From Vibrio barjaei (GTDB lineage: Bacteria > Pseudomonadota > Gammaproteobacteria > Enterobacterales > Vibrionaceae), in NCBI RefSeq assembly GCF_001639065.2, contig NZ_LQXO02000012.1:186001-250000 (forward strand): a stretch of 64,000 bases of DNA, in the 5' to 3' direction. The notes below the pieces were generated by a model, which had not been told where the DNA came from, made no database searches, and worked only from the letters and a program-made list of their open reading frames with translations. This document shows, one piece after another, positions 35,406 through 45,567 of this stretch. Both the position numbers and the translations under genes were made by a program. The number at the start of each line of letters is the position of its first letter. The first letter of the stretch is position 1.

Positions 35406-38400
35406 ATGGACTCTGAAAGCATAAAACAATCCATTATCACTTCCAACAAGATAGCCATAGGCTTTCTGATCGTGCTTGTGCTGCTTTTAAGTGTCGGGCT
35501 AGCGGCGTGGTTCAGTCTGGATAAGCTATTTCGCTCTGTGGATCGTTATGAGGGGGCTGGGCAGTTACTTCTTACGCTAGACAGAGCTCGTTTACATGAG
35601 CTCTCTTTCACCCGTGACTTGTCAGAACGTGAATCGGAAGTGGCTCTGTCTCACATGACAGAAGCGCTCAACCTATCAGAAACGTTTCACCTAGAAAGAC
35701 ATGAAGACAGCTCCGGCACAAAAGAGTTAGTTGGGCAGATAACTGAATATCGAGTTGATTTCCAAAGGTATGTTGCATTGTCGTGGGAGTCGGTAGACAA
35801 GCGAGAAAAGATGGTCGCTGCCGCTCAGCGAGCGAGTTCAATAGCAGATGCCATTCATAGTTTGCAGATCAAATACATAGAGAAAGACAAACGTCTGGTA
35901 GATAGCCTTCGTCGAGCCATGAGTGATATTTCTCGTAACTCTACAGCCTCGTTCCAGCTTTCTGTCGCAGTGGAGTCTGCACGAAATCATGCTAAAGACT
36001 TTTTGGTGTCGGGAAACTTAAAGGAATATCACTTAAGCAAAGGGGAGCTGAAGAAAATCTCTCGCTATTTAGATTTCTTAGAGGAGCGCATTAAGGACGA
36101 GCGCAGTAAAGAACTCTTAACTGAATTGGAACAGCTAGAGCGTGCCTATTATGAAAAATTAACCGTATTTCGAAATGATAGTGCCAGAGAGGGACTTCAA
36201 TTAGACGATCCCGCATTGGCCGACTTTAGTCGGGTTGCGTTTGATTTGGCGCAGTCTGCATTGGACTTACGCAATAACGAAACCTTAGTATTCGAGCGGG
36301 CCCAATCCAAAGTAGCGGCAATACAGAACTTGATGGCTAGGCGATTGGATTTGTCTAAGAGCGTGACTGAGCTAATTCAAGAGTTAGATCGGGCAAGGCA
36401 AACGGACCGAGACTTCTCGTTAGCATTATCTCCAGAAGCAAAGACAATTCATGCACAAAATGTGGTGATGCTGTTAGAAAAAGGGTTGCAAACTACTTCT
36501 ATTCTGAAAGGGGCACTTATTGAATTTGATGAGAAGGTGCTGTTTGAAGAACTTAAACCTGCAATGCAGAATTATCTCGATCAGTTTCGTCAATTAAGAA
36601 TGGTCTCTGCGCAAATTGACACGATTGCGCAACAGATGGTGGATTCAGCTATTGATATCGATAGTGCCATTTTAGATATTAGGAATCGCCGCTTTAGCGA
36701 AATGTCGGATGCACGTGGCTTAGCCAATATGACGACCTATGGCGGTATTTTGTTCGCGATGGCCATTTTGCTTCTCGCTTACCTGATCAGAAAGTCACAA
36801 CGTGAGCTGCATATCGTTACGGAAGAGTTGGAAGAGAGCAATATTCAAACTCAGAATGCCAGCCAAGCTAAGTCTGACTTCCTTGCCAATATGAGTCATG
36901 AAATTCGAACCCCGATGAATGCCATTATCGGAATGAGTCATCTCGCTTTGGAAACCAATCTAAATAACAAACAGCGACATTATATAAGCAAGGTACACAA
37001 CTCGGCTCAAGCGTTACTCGGTATCATTAATGATATTCTAGATTTTTCCAAAATTGAGGCAGGAAAGGTTGAGATTGAATCTATAAGCTTTTCGTTAGAC
37101 GGCGTGTTAGAAGAAGTGATTAGCCTAATTGATGAGAGTGCAAAGCAGAAAAAGCTACCACTTGTTGTTGATGTAGATCCTGACGTGCCCGACCAGCTAA
37201 TTGGTGATCCTCTTCGTATTAAACAGATTCTGACAAATCTCACTTCTAATGCTGTCAAGTTTACCGACTCAGGAGAGGTTTGCATCAAACTTTCTACTGT
37301 GATGATGCGAGACAAAGAATGTAAAATTATCTTCACAGTGAAGGATACAGGTATCGGGATGACTAGAGAGCAGATCGATACACTGTTTCAGTCGTTCTCT
37401 CAAGCGGATTCATCAACCACTCGCAAGTACGGCGGTACGGGGTTAGGGCTTTCTATAACAAAAAATCTCGTAGAGCTGATGGGAGGCCGTGTCAGTGTGG
37501 AAAGTCAATTGGGAGAAGGATCTAGGTTCAGTTTTTCTTTAATTTTAGGGGTGTCAGAAAGTAATACTACGGTCTTTTATCCAGCTCAATTGCAGAGCCA
37601 AAAGTTAGTTTTAGTGGATAGTTCTAAAGAGTCTGAGCGAGTTGTCATGAGTCAGTTGGAAAGGATTCACTGTAAGGTTGATAGTTACTCTGATCTGGAT
37701 CAGTTGGAGCTAGCGTTGAGTCGAGGAAAAACGGATCCTAATGTCGTGCTTTACGGGTGGCGTAACGAAATATCTGATAATCTTGATTCGCTGCTCTCGA
37801 TGAGAGAACGAACACCCCAAATACTGACGGCTAAGCTCATCATCCTTTGTTCTGATTCAAGACAGTATATTGTAGAAGCGTTAGAAGAGACTGATATCCA
37901 AGTTTCCAATGTTTTGGAAAAGCCGTTTACGGCATCTACGTTACATGATGCATTAATCGCTGCGGTTTTGAAGGAGCTACCTCGTCAAGGCCATTTTCGA
38001 AGTCATAGTGAAGAACTTGAGCAGGCGTTGGTCAGTTTGAAAGGAGCAAAAGTCTTACTAGTCGAAGACAATGCAATTAATCAGGAAGTCGCATTGGAAC
38101 TACTACGCTCAAAAGGCCTAGAGGTTGATGTGGTTGAAAATGGGCAGGAGGCAGTGAATTCTTTGCAATCTACGAGCTATGATGGGGTTCTTATGGACTG
38201 TCAAATGCCGGTGATGGACGGATACGAAGCAACGCGGGTGATTAGGAGTGACCTTGGTTTAGTGGATATGCCTGTCATTGCTATGACAGCCAGCGTGATG
38301 GCCGATGACAAAGAAAAAGCGCGGGCTAGTGGGATGAATGACATTATTGGTAAGCCGATTATTCTCGAAGAGATGTTTCAAGTAATGGCAAATTGGATCC

Positions 38401-39014
38401 GACCGAGTGGGGCTTCCTCAAAAGCCAGAAACGACAATGAAAACATGTTTGACCCAGAAGCAGGATTGCGTCTACTGGGTGGAAATAGGGCGCTGCAGCA
38501 AAAACTCATTCAGCGGTTTATTGACCAATATGGAGGCGTGAAGATTAGCTCAGCGGAGGAAAAAGAGCCCTCATCAATATTGTTTGACGTCCATACTCTC
38601 AAAGGCGCGTCTGGAAATTTAGGATTGACCGCTCTTGCAGAGTGCTGTGAGCAAATAGAAACGCTCTTGAATCAAAATAGTGTTGTCGAGAAAGAGTTAA
38701 CCGAATTAAATGAAAAATTGGTGTCAGCGGTCGAGGTTTTATCTCAATTTATATCTTCAGATGATGAATGTGAACTATCGCCAATTGTTATGCCTGCATT
38801 GGAGCCACAACTTCAACGTTTGAATGAATTGATTGAGCTTTCTGAAGACTTTGACATGCAACTTTCTGATCTTTTGGCGGACTCCGATTATTTATCTCAA
38901 TTAGGGCTTCGGGAAGATGTGATAAATGACTTAAAAGTGGCATTAGGACGTTATGATTTCGAGAAGATAACTGCCATTCTGCTAGCTTACAAAGCGTCTA
39001 TGAGTGCAAAGTAA
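35406..39014 (+). CDS. Hybrid sensor histidine kinase (HisKA, HATPase, pseudo-REC, REC, HPt)
   Basis: This is a 1202-residue membrane sensor. TM1 is at about 14-38 and TM2 at about 443-462, with a roughly 400-residue helical periplasmic domain between. The phosphorylated His is His498 in [13 protein letters not shown]. An HATPase domain follows (DTGIGM, GTGLGLS), then a degenerate receiver (about 718-865) where the acceptor position reads VVLYGWRNE with no Asp. A normal receiver has Asp931 in [11 protein letters not shown], and an HPt has His1063 in [12 protein letters not shown]. The layout is BarA/ArcB-like and probably feeds the REC-HD-GYP protein encoded upstream. The ligand is unknown. 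Confidence 0.93.
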   Translation: MDSESIKQSIITSNKIAIGFLIVLVLLLSVGLAAWFSLDKLFRSVDRYEGAGQLLLTLDRARLHELSFTRDLSERESEVALSHMTEALNLSETFHLERHEDSSGTKELVGQITEYRVDFQRYVALSWESVDKREKMVAAAQRASSIADAIHSLQIKYIEKDKRLVDSLRRAMSDISRNSTASFQLSVAVESARNHAKDFLVSGNLKEYHLSKGELKKISRYLDFLEERIKDERSKELLTELEQLERAYYEKLTVFRNDSAREGLQLDDPALADFSRVAFDLAQSALDLRNNETLVFERAQSKVAAIQNLMARRLDLSKSVTELIQELDRARQTDRDFSLALSPEAKTIHAQNVVMLLEKGLQTTSILKGALIEFDEKVLFEELKPAMQNYLDQFRQLRMVSAQIDTIAQQMVDSAIDIDSAILDIRNRRFSEMSDARGLANMTTYGGILFAMAILLLAYLIRKSQRELHIVTEELEESNIQTQNASQAKSDFLANMSHEIRTPMNAIIGMSHLALETNLNNKQRHYISKVHNSAQALLGIINDILDFSKIEAGKVEIESISFSLDGVLEEVISLIDESAKQKKLPLVVDVDPDVPDQLIGDPLRIKQILTNLTSNAVKFTDSGEVCIKLSTVMMRDKECKIIFTVKDTGIGMTREQIDTLFQSFSQADSSTTRKYGGTGLGLSITKNLVELMGGRVSVESQLGEGSRFSFSLILGVSESNTTVFYPAQLQSQKLVLVDSSKESERVVMSQLERIHCKVDSYSDLDQLELALSRGKTDPNVVLYGWRNEISDNLDSLLSMRERTPQILTAKLIILCSDSRQYIVEALEETDIQVSNVLEKPFTASTLHDALIAAVLKELPRQGHFRSHSEELEQALVSLKGAKVLLVEDNAINQEVALELLRSKGLEVDVVENGQEAVNSLQSTSYDGVLMDCQMPVMDGYEATRVIRSDLGLVDMPVIAMTASVMADDKEKARASGMNDIIGKPIILEEMFQVMANWIRPSGASSKARNDNENMFDPEAGLRLLGGNRALQQKLIQRFIDQYGGVKISSAEEKEPSSILFDVHTLKGASGNLGLTALAECCEQIETLLNQNSVVEKELTELNEKLVSAVEVLSQFISSDDECELSPIVMPALEPQLQRLNELIELSEDFDMQLSDLLADSDYLSQLGLREDVINDLKVALGRYDFEKITAILLAYKASMSAK

Positions 39015-39102
39015 GAGAGATGACTTATTGAATGGGTTACTCATCCTTTCTTGTTCTGGAATCTGCTATACTCGCCCTTTTTGAAGGTAAGTAAGGTAGT
39101 TC

Positions 39103-39768
39103 ATGAACTTTAAAGCAGCAGTTTTCGATATGGATGGATTGCTTCTCGATACAGAAAATGTCTGTAAAGGCATTTTTGAAAAAGCATGCCAAACGCTCGG
39201 TGTGCCTTTCTTAGAACAGAGCTATTTATCTATTATTGGATGCAACTCGAAAACTATTCATAGCAAACTCGGTGAGGCGTATCAGGATATTATCGATTAT
39301 AAGGTGATTAATGAAGAGTGGCGAAAAAGCTATGACTCGGTCGTGTTTCATCAGGCTATTCCGAAAAAATATGGTGTAATCGAACTACTGGATTTCTTGA
39401 AATCAAAAAATATCCCTCTTGCTGTTGCGACATCGACTCACCGAAATGTCGCTGAAGCTAAACTAAAACTGGCAGGCTTAGATAAATACTTCGAATGTTT
39501 AGCAACGGGTTGTGAGGTGACTAGAGGCAAGCCTGACCCAGAGATCTATCATTTGGCGGCGCAAAGACTTGGTGTTGAATCAGAAACGTGTTTAGCATTT
39601 GAAGATTCGAACAACGGTGTCAAAGCGGCTGTTGCGGCCTCTATGCATACTTACCAAATTCCCGACCTCGTATCGCCGTGTGAAGATGTGAAAGCTCTGA
39701 ATGCGAAAACTAGAACTTCGTTATTTGAGGTATACCGAGAACTTTCAGATAGTTATACTATCGAGTAG
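39103..39768 (+). CDS. HAD-IA phosphatase (beta-phosphoglucomutase/GS1-like)
   Basis: This is a HAD hydrolase of 221 residues. Motif 1 is FDMDGLLLDTE, VATSTHRN is motif 2, Lys in RGKPDPEIY is motif 3 and FEDSNNGVKAA is motif 4. The cap is helical. These features fit small sugar- or polyol-phosphate phosphatases. It sits 31 bp upstream of glpR, so a glycerol-phosphate-related substrate is possible but unproven. Confidence 0.85.
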   Translation: MNFKAAVFDMDGLLLDTENVCKGIFEKACQTLGVPFLEQSYLSIIGCNSKTIHSKLGEAYQDIIDYKVINEEWRKSYDSVVFHQAIPKKYGVIELLDFLKSKNIPLAVATSTHRNVAEAKLKLAGLDKYFECLATGCEVTRGKPDPEIYHLAAQRLGVESETCLAFEDSNNGVKAAVAASMHTYQIPDLVSPCEDVKALNAKTRTSLFEVYRELSDSYTIE

Positions 39769-39799
39769 ATTTTAAAAGAACTCGAACTGGAGTGATGTT

Positions 39800-40558
39800 T
39801 TGAAGCAAACCCAACGCCACAGACAAATACTTGCCATGCTTTCAGAAAAGGGCTTTTTGAATACTGAAGAGTTCGTAGATGTATTTGGCGTCAGCCCACA
39901 AACCATTCGCCGAGACTTAAATGATTTGGCGAAGCAGGGGCTAGTCACTCGTCATCATGGGGGCGCATCGCTTCACTCTAGTACTGAAAATGAAGCGTAC
40001 TCTTCACGTAAAGTGCGGTATCAAGACGAAAAAAATCGCATTGCCAACGAATTGGTAAAACGCATACCTAACTCATCCTCCTTATTTATTGATATCGGTA
40101 CGACAACAGAAGCGGTAGCGACGGCACTACTTGAGCATAAAGATCTTAAGATCGTTACTAACAATATTAACGTTGCCAACATACTACGAGTCAAAGACGA
40201 CTTCACGGTTATTGTCGCTGGTGGACAGATCCGTAACAAAGATGGCGGTATTATCGGAGAAGCGGCGAAAGAGTTCATCGAGCAGTTCCGACTTGATTAC
40301 GGCATCATCGGTATTTCTGGTATACACGAAGATGGCAGTCTTCTCGATTTCGATTTTTCCGAAGTTCGTATTGCGCAAGCGATTATTGCTTGTTCAGGGC
40401 AAACGATACTTGCGGCAGATAGCACTAAAATTAATCGAGGTGCCATGGTTAATCTTGGCCATATTTCTCAAGTGGATGCGTTTTACACTGACGCGATGCC
40501 CCCACAAGAATTAGTAGATATTCTTGAGCATAATGAGGTTGATTTGCAGGTGTGTTAA
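39800..40558 (+). CDS. glpR: Glycerol-3-phosphate regulon repressor
   Basis: This DeoR-family repressor represses glp genes and is released by glycerol-3-phosphate. It opens MKQTQRH and continues with the HTH VSPQTIRRDLNDL, then the effector loop FIDIGTTTEAVA and the DGGIIGEAAKEFIEQFRLDYG block, all very close to E. coli GlpR (252 residues in both). It starts with TTG, with GGAG upstream. glpK and glpD lie 6-10 kb away with GlpR-like sites between them. Confidence 0.93.
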   Translation: MKQTQRHRQILAMLSEKGFLNTEEFVDVFGVSPQTIRRDLNDLAKQGLVTRHHGGASLHSSTENEAYSSRKVRYQDEKNRIANELVKRIPNSSSLFIDIGTTTEAVATALLEHKDLKIVTNNINVANILRVKDDFTVIVAGGQIRNKDGGIIGEAAKEFIEQFRLDYGIIGISGIHEDGSLLDFDFSEVRIAQAIIACSGQTILAADSTKINRGAMVNLGHISQVDAFYTDAMPPQELVDILEHNEVDLQVC

Positions 40559-40567
40559 ACACACCTG
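40547..40567. terminator. Inverted repeat over the glpR stop codon
   Basis: CAGGTGTGTT and AACACACCTG form a 10-bp repeat around the TAA stop. It lies between convergent glpR and dadA, but no strong T-run follows on either strand. Confidence 0.5.
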
Positions 40568-40586
40568 TCATACATTTTCGGTACTT

Positions 40587-41843
40587 CTACTGGTACCTCT
40601 CAACGCTTAGTTCTGCTAGTTCTAGACGACCATCGGAAGCCAATAACTCAGTGAGAATATCCGCCGAACCACATGCCATCGTCCAGCCTAAGGTGCCGTG
40701 TCCTGTATTGGTGTAAAGGTTTTTGATCGGTGTTTTGCCAATAATCGGTGTGCCATCTGGTGTCATAGGTCTAAATCCACTCCAGTATTCTGCTTGAGTA
40801 AGGTCTGTGCCTTTGGGAAAAAGGTTGCGGACGACATGGTTGAGCGTGGAAAGTCTCTTGTCAGGAAGTGTTGCATCAAATCCTGCAAGCTCGGCTGTAC
40901 CAGCGACGCGAATGCGCTCATCAAATCGAGTAACCGCAACCTTGTAGGTTTCATCCATAATGGTAGAGGTAGGTGCTTGCTGATCATCGATCACCGGAAG
41001 TGTTAATGAATAGCCTTTTACCGGATAAATCGGTAGGTCAACGCCAAGAGGCGCCAGCAAAGATTTGGAGTAGCTTCCTAGTGCGACGACGAATCGATCA
41101 CCTGTTATTGTGCCTTGAGACGTGTTAACCCCCCTGATGCACTGCTTATCAACCTCTAGTTCATTGATATTGGTATCAAATAGGAACTTGACACCTGCTT
41201 GCTCCGCTAAAGTTTGCAATTGTTGGCAAAACAAATAGCAATCACCGGTCTCATCATCAGGCAGGTAAAGGCCGCCGACCAGTTTTCCGTTCATATTTTC
41301 TAGTCCAGGCTCCTGTTGTAAGCACTGCTGACGATCGAGTAGTTGAAACCGAGTGCCACTTTCTTTGAGCAGCTCGATATCTCTTTCTACCGCGCTCATT
41401 TGGTCATTATTTCGAAAGATTTGTAGTGTGCCTTGCCTGCGTCCTTGATATTGCAGTTGGTATTGTCTATTAAGCTGGGCTAAACAGTCTCTACTGCGAT
41501 TAGCAATGGTCAACATGCGAGCTTTATTGGTTTTGTAATGACTAAGTTGGCAATTCAACAACATTTGGCTCGCCCAGTGAATCAGTTCAGGGCTTAAGCT
41601 AGGCTTTATTTTTAACGGTGCGTGCTGCTCAAAAAGCCATTTAAGTGCTTTTGTGGGAATCCCTGGAGCTGCCCATGGAGAGGAGTACCCGTAGGAAATC
41701 TGTCCCGCATTGGCGAAGCTTGTCTCTTCGGCAGCTCTGGATTGACGGTCGACGACTGTCACCTCAAAGCCAGCTTGAGACAGATACCAAGCACTGGTTA
41801 ATCCAATAACTCCACTTCCTAATACGACGACTTTCACATTCAA
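40587..41843 (-). CDS. dadA: D-amino acid dehydrogenase small subunit
   Basis: This FAD-dependent membrane-associated enzyme oxidises D-amino acids (notably D-Ala) to 2-oxo acids. The N-terminal Rossmann motif is VVLGSGVIGLTSAWYLSQAG. The substrate-domain blocks YWSGFRPMTPDGTPIIG and NTGHGTLGWTMACGS near the C-terminus are typical of DadA. The length is 418 against 432 in E. coli. It stands alone without the racemase gene dadX. A divergent LysR gene starts 98 bp away. Confidence 0.9.
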   Translation of the reverse strand: MNVKVVVLGSGVIGLTSAWYLSQAGFEVTVVDRQSRAAEETSFANAGQISYGYSSPWAAPGIPTKALKWLFEQHAPLKIKPSLSPELIHWASQMLLNCQLSHYKTNKARMLTIANRSRDCLAQLNRQYQLQYQGRRQGTLQIFRNNDQMSAVERDIELLKESGTRFQLLDRQQCLQQEPGLENMNGKLVGGLYLPDDETGDCYLFCQQLQTLAEQAGVKFLFDTNINELEVDKQCIRGVNTSQGTITGDRFVVALGSYSKSLLAPLGVDLPIYPVKGYSLTLPVIDDQQAPTSTIMDETYKVAVTRFDERIRVAGTAELAGFDATLPDKRLSTLNHVVRNLFPKGTDLTQAEYWSGFRPMTPDGTPIIGKTPIKNLYTNTGHGTLGWTMACGSADILTELLASDGRLELAELSVERYQ

Positions 41844-41941
41844 CTCTCACACTTTTTATTTTCAGCAACAATGAACGCTTTACATCTGATTAACAATCGA
41901 TATAAATTGACAATAGATTTTAGTAAAACTAAAGGCTAGAT

Positions 41942-42826
41942 ATGAAATCTGCTGTACTTCATGGTGTTAATCTAATTTGTATCGTCGCGCGTCACACCAG
42001 TATTACCAGTGCGGCAAAAGAGCTGAATTTGACGATTGGCGCGGTGAGTCAGCAGCTACATCAGATTGAGCAACGCTTAGGTTTTACTGTATTTGAACGC
42101 CACGCTCGGGGAATTCGGCTTACCGAACGTGGTAACAAACTAGTAGAAGCGGCAGGTCATCATTTACTGGCCATTGAAGAAGCGGTGTTTCAACTAACAC
42201 GAGTGTCTGAGCGTAAACAGATACGGCTCAAACTCACCCCGTCGTTTGCCTTTAAGTGGTTAGTCCCTCGTTTGGAAGACTTTTATCGCCGTTATCCCGA
42301 TGTTCAGATACACACTTTCGCTGAAGGCGCACTCGTTGATAGTGACAGCCGCGATTTTGATATTGCGATAGATTATGGACCGATACCTTATAAACGCTCT
42401 GATGCAGAATTACTGTTAGAAGAATCACTGATTCCGGTAATGAGTTATGACTACTGGCAGCGTCACCCAGATTTGGCAACCAGCAATAAAGCGTGGGAAC
42501 AAGTGACACTATTGCATGATCTTATGCCGTGGGAAGGTGCCCTCAAAGATTATGAATGGCTGTACTGGGCATCTCGGCAGAGTCTGGATTTTGACACTAA
42601 CCAAGGGCATTTCTTCAATCGTACTGATATGGCGATGTCGGCTGCCGAGGCTGGAGTTGGTATTGCACTGGCTCGGACAGCCTTGCTAGGTGAAGAAGTC
42701 GCGCAAGGGAGGCTAGTAGCCCCATTTGAAAAGATGGCGGCGAATGCTGGATATTTTGTCATCACCCATACTGACAATCCTTATACGCGGCTGTTTAAGA
42801 GTTGGCTGCAAGAACAGTCACAGTAA
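41942..42826 (+). CDS. LysR-family transcriptional regulator (GcvA-like)
   Basis: This 294-residue LysR protein has the HTH at residues about 18-60 (HTSITSAAKELNLTIGAVSQQ) and a substrate-binding effector domain after residue 90. The layout resembles GcvA-type members. It is divergent from dadA, and such a pairing usually means it controls that neighbour. The intergenic region is AT-rich. The co-inducer could be a D- or L-amino acid, by inference. Confidence 0.85.
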   Translation: MKSAVLHGVNLICIVARHTSITSAAKELNLTIGAVSQQLHQIEQRLGFTVFERHARGIRLTERGNKLVEAAGHHLLAIEEAVFQLTRVSERKQIRLKLTPSFAFKWLVPRLEDFYRRYPDVQIHTFAEGALVDSDSRDFDIAIDYGPIPYKRSDAELLLEESLIPVMSYDYWQRHPDLATSNKAWEQVTLLHDLMPWEGALKDYEWLYWASRQSLDFDTNQGHFFNRTDMAMSAAEAGVGIALARTALLGEEVAQGRLVAPFEKMAANAGYFVITHTDNPYTRLFKSWLQEQSQ

Positions 42827-42831
42827 CCTGT

Positions 42832-42864
42832 GATAAAAGGCTCACCTCACCGTGCTGAGGCGAG
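42832..42864 (-). terminator. Terminator of the S33 peptidase gene
   Basis: CTCACCTCA / TGAGGCGAG (42841-42849 and 42856-42864, one mismatch) is followed on the minus strand by CCTTTTATC. It lies between the convergent LysR and peptidase genes. Confidence 0.7.
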
Positions 42865-42872
42865 CAAGAGGA

Positions 42873-44177
42873 TTAAGCCTGTTGGCAATGATAAGTATGA
42901 TTCCCCATGGTAATCAGGTTGCTAAGAATGCGCTCACCATCCGCACGCAGTCCATTGTGTTCGTATTCATTGGTAATCCAAGCTTTAGCATTAGGCATCA
43001 GAGCAAGGGTCTCGCGGCTGATATCCATTTCCACGAACATATCGTCGGCATAAACAGCGCAACTAACTGGAACTGAGTTATTGGCGAGTGTTTCGGCATC
43101 ATACAGTTTGCCCCAATCTGATTTCTCTGCCAGTAGATCTGCGGCTTCTTTCAGGGGTTTTAGGCACTCGTATTGTTCAAACATCCAAGGGAAGACCATT
43201 TCTCCAGTAAAGTAGAATTCGCTTTCTTCGCCAGAGTAGTTGAACTCACTATGCTTTTGACGTACTCGATGCGCAGACCAATTAGAGCTAAAGCCTTGGC
43301 AATAAATGGATTCGTGCAGCAAGGCGTAGATAGGGTTAGTTTGAAAACTCTGTTGCATCAGCATTTCATTAAGGAACTCATAACGCATAATAGTCTCACC
43401 GTTGGCCTCAACCAGTGCGTTCTCTAGGTTGTAATAAGTCGGTAGGAAGGTATCACTCATACCAAAATTAATGCCAATCTGTTGAAATTGCTCTACTGTG
43501 AAGCGCTGACCATTCGGTAAGTAAACTTCATTGTTCATTAGGTGATTGGCAATGTTCTTACAAAGTGCTTGTGCATGAGGGAATTGACGAAAGAATGCCT
43601 GATTTTTCTCTCTGGTACGCTTAAATGTCGCATGATAAACGTCGTCTGGGTGACGCGCAATTGATGGTACACCGCCAGTGATAAATGAACGCGATAAGCT
43701 CTCTGGGAATAAAGAGAGGTAGGTTAATGAACAAAAACCACCAAAGCTTTGACCGAGAATTGCCCATTGCTTAACACCAAACTGTTTACGAATAGACTCT
43801 GCGTCACGAACAATATTGTCCGCTCTAAAATGGCTGAGGTAATCGGCTTGCTGCTGTGGTGTTTGAGTTGCCAAGGTTTGATGGCTGATTACGGTACTGT
43901 TTCCGGTGCCTCTTTGGTCTAGTAAAAGTACTTTGTAATCCTGTAAAGCACGTTTTAACCAACCATTATTGCCATTCGGACGGGGTGAAGGGAACCCAGG
44001 ACCTCCCTGAAAGTAGACCAGCCACGGCTTGTCTGCAGTGTCATCGACAAGAGTTACTTCCCGTGCGAAGACATTGATATTGCCTTTATCTGGGTGCTGA
44101 TAATCCAATGGAACGATAAAGTTGTGAGGGGTAAAACGTAAACCTGAGTCGATGAAAGAGGCGGTGTTGACTGTCAT
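42873..44177 (-). CDS. Alpha/beta-hydrolase peptidase (proline iminopeptidase-like, S33)
   Basis: This 434-residue cytoplasmic hydrolase resembles the larger S33 aminopeptidases. The oxyanion block is YFQGGPGFPSPRP and LLDQRGTGNS is the Arg-Gly loop. The nucleophile Ser lies in LGQSFGGFCSL, the acid is in VYADDMFVEM and the His is in NEYEHNGLRADG. It probably removes N-terminal Pro or other residues from peptides. It is monocistronic. Confidence 0.87.
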   Translation of the reverse strand: MTVNTASFIDSGLRFTPHNFIVPLDYQHPDKGNINVFAREVTLVDDTADKPWLVYFQGGPGFPSPRPNGNNGWLKRALQDYKVLLLDQRGTGNSTVISHQTLATQTPQQQADYLSHFRADNIVRDAESIRKQFGVKQWAILGQSFGGFCSLTYLSLFPESLSRSFITGGVPSIARHPDDVYHATFKRTREKNQAFFRQFPHAQALCKNIANHLMNNEVYLPNGQRFTVEQFQQIGINFGMSDTFLPTYYNLENALVEANGETIMRYEFLNEMLMQQSFQTNPIYALLHESIYCQGFSSNWSAHRVRQKHSEFNYSGEESEFYFTGEMVFPWMFEQYECLKPLKEAADLLAEKSDWGKLYDAETLANNSVPVSCAVYADDMFVEMDISRETLALMPNAKAWITNEYEHNGLRADGERILSNLITMGNHTYHCQQA

Positions 44178-44341
44178 ATTCGAACTTCCGTGATGAATAG
44201 GGAAACTGCTATTTCTGCAATGTCAGAAAATGAGGTATTCGCTGCGCGAAGAAACAGCAGTGAAGTAGCACCGACGTTAACGTTTTTGTAATGAAAACGC
44301 TAGTGAGAATCGAACAAATGCAAGGTATGAACCCACAGGTC

Positions 44342-44806
44342 TTAGTTTTCGGTACTTAAACATGGTGATCGTTTATTTTTCAATCTCAGGCCATCGCGAA
44401 TATTTAATCCCATAAGCGTTAAGTTGATAAAGCCTGCGACAAACTCCATGCCTTGAATCCAATAAAAGGTGTGGTCAAATTGCCCCTTAGAGGCAAGGGT
44501 GTGAAGATAAATCGCACAAGGTAGCAGCACCAACATGCCATTAGCTGCAATAAATGGCATCCGTTTTTTCTTTGTTCCAAGTATTCCCTTACTTGCTTTT
44601 GGCGCGAGCTTTGAACCAGTTATGCCAGCGATTGCCATACAAGGGAGCAAAATCCATACGGAAAAGAAAATGACCGCTTTCACTTCAGTAACAGCTTGCT
44701 CACTTCCGAACAGCTCGACTAAAACGCTGCTGGTGAAGAATGACAGAATCAAAAGAAAAGCAATGATCGCTGCGGTTCGGTGAAGCAGAGAGATGGAAGT
44801 ACGCAT
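44342..44806 (-). CDS. Four-helix membrane protein, unknown function
   Basis: This 154-residue protein has about four hydrophobic segments: residues 10-30, 44-64, 86-104 and 120-138. A His in LLHRTAA, one in YLHTLAS and one in FDHTFYW are near membrane edges; a haem role is possible but not supported by a known motif. I do not recognise the family. A strong 13-bp palindrome lies about 50-75 bp upstream and may be its operator. Confidence 0.7.
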   Translation of the reverse strand: MRTSISLLHRTAAIIAFLLILSFFTSSVLVELFGSEQAVTEVKAVIFFSVWILLPCMAIAGITGSKLAPKASKGILGTKKKRMPFIAANGMLVLLPCAIYLHTLASKGQFDHTFYWIQGMEFVAGFINLTLMGLNIRDGLRLKNKRSPCLSTEN

Positions 44807-44853
44807 AATAAAACCCCATAGAGTTGAGCTGTTCGTTTTGAAGTTAGATTACA

Positions 44854-44883
44854 CAACAATAGTTGCGTGTGCAACTATTGTTG
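44854..44883. promoter_or_regulatory. Operator-like palindrome upstream of the four-helix protein gene
   Basis: CAACAATAGTTGC and GCAACTATTGTTG are perfect 13-bp arms with a 4-base spacer. The core TAGTTGC-N4-GCAACTA resembles MarR-family operators. It could also be a terminator for the divergent side, but no gene ends here on the plus strand. Confidence 0.55.
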
Positions 44884-44929
44884 TTGGTTTTATCTTGTGC
44901 GATTTATTGATTATAGCTTGGGTAGCTAA

Positions 44930-45469
44930 TTACCTTGGATAGCAGATAATATTTTGAAACACTGCTCTCTTGGTTACGGCTTTATAACCGTGCGGCTGAT
45001 CGCTGTAAAATCGTAAACTTTCACCCTGTGCGACGGCATGCCACTTATCTTCAAAAAAAACCTCGACATTGCCTTCCAAAACAATGATGTGCTCAATCAC
45101 GCCTACGCTGTGAGGTGAAGACAGTTGGCAATGATGCTGAGCTAGCGTAATTTCAAACATTTCCATGTTGGTGTCGCTGGTATAGGGGAATAGGGTATTG
45201 ACCAACATGTTTTCATCTTCTGGGAACGTCATTTCACTGTCCCGTAACACAGGGTCGTTTGCGAAGAACCCAGAAAAGGACGCCTCTAAACCACTAGATA
45301 TCTTCCAGAGTGTCGAAATTGTAGGGCTTGATTCCTCCCTTTCTATCTGTCCCAGCATAGCTTTGGAGACGCCAGTAAGCTTAGCTGTTGCGTCTAAGCT
45401 CAATCCTTTGTGTTTTCTGATTTGCTTTAAGTGTGCCGCGATTTGCGATTTAAAAACGGTATCATTCAT
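44930..45469 (-). CDS. XRE-family regulator with cupin domain
   Basis: This 179-residue protein has an N-terminal XRE HTH (about 8-65, ATAKLTGVSKAMLGQIERE) and a C-terminal cupin (about 100-175). It is divergent from benE, and two 16-bp palindromes lie between the genes, so it likely controls benE and itself. Such HTH-cupin proteins generally respond to a small metabolite held in the cupin pocket; the ligand here is unknown. Confidence 0.88.
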   Translation of the reverse strand: MNDTVFKSQIAAHLKQIRKHKGLSLDATAKLTGVSKAMLGQIEREESSPTISTLWKISSGLEASFSGFFANDPVLRDSEMTFPEDENMLVNTLFPYTSDTNMEMFEITLAQHHCQLSSPHSVGVIEHIIVLEGNVEVFFEDKWHAVAQGESLRFYSDQPHGYKAVTKRAVFQNIICYPR

Positions 45470-45483
45470 AGTGCTCTCTTATT

Positions 45484-45499
45484 GTGCGCTATAACGCAC
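45484..45499. promoter_or_regulatory. XRE-cupin operator candidate 1
   Basis: GTGCGCTATAACGCAC is a near-perfect 16-bp palindrome 15 bp upstream of the regulator start. It shares GTGCG-N6-CGCAC with the second site. Confidence 0.65.
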
Positions 45500-45517
45500 G
45501 GTGGTACTCTTAGATTT

Positions 45518-45533
45518 GTGCGTTATCACGCAC
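45518..45533. promoter_or_regulatory. XRE-cupin operator candidate 2
   Basis: GTGCGTTATCACGCAC has the same GTGCG-N6-CGCAC frame, centred 34 bp from site 1 and about 35 bp before benE. Confidence 0.65.
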
Positions 45534-45567
45534 AAGAATAACACTATTGATGAAATAAGGAACTAAC

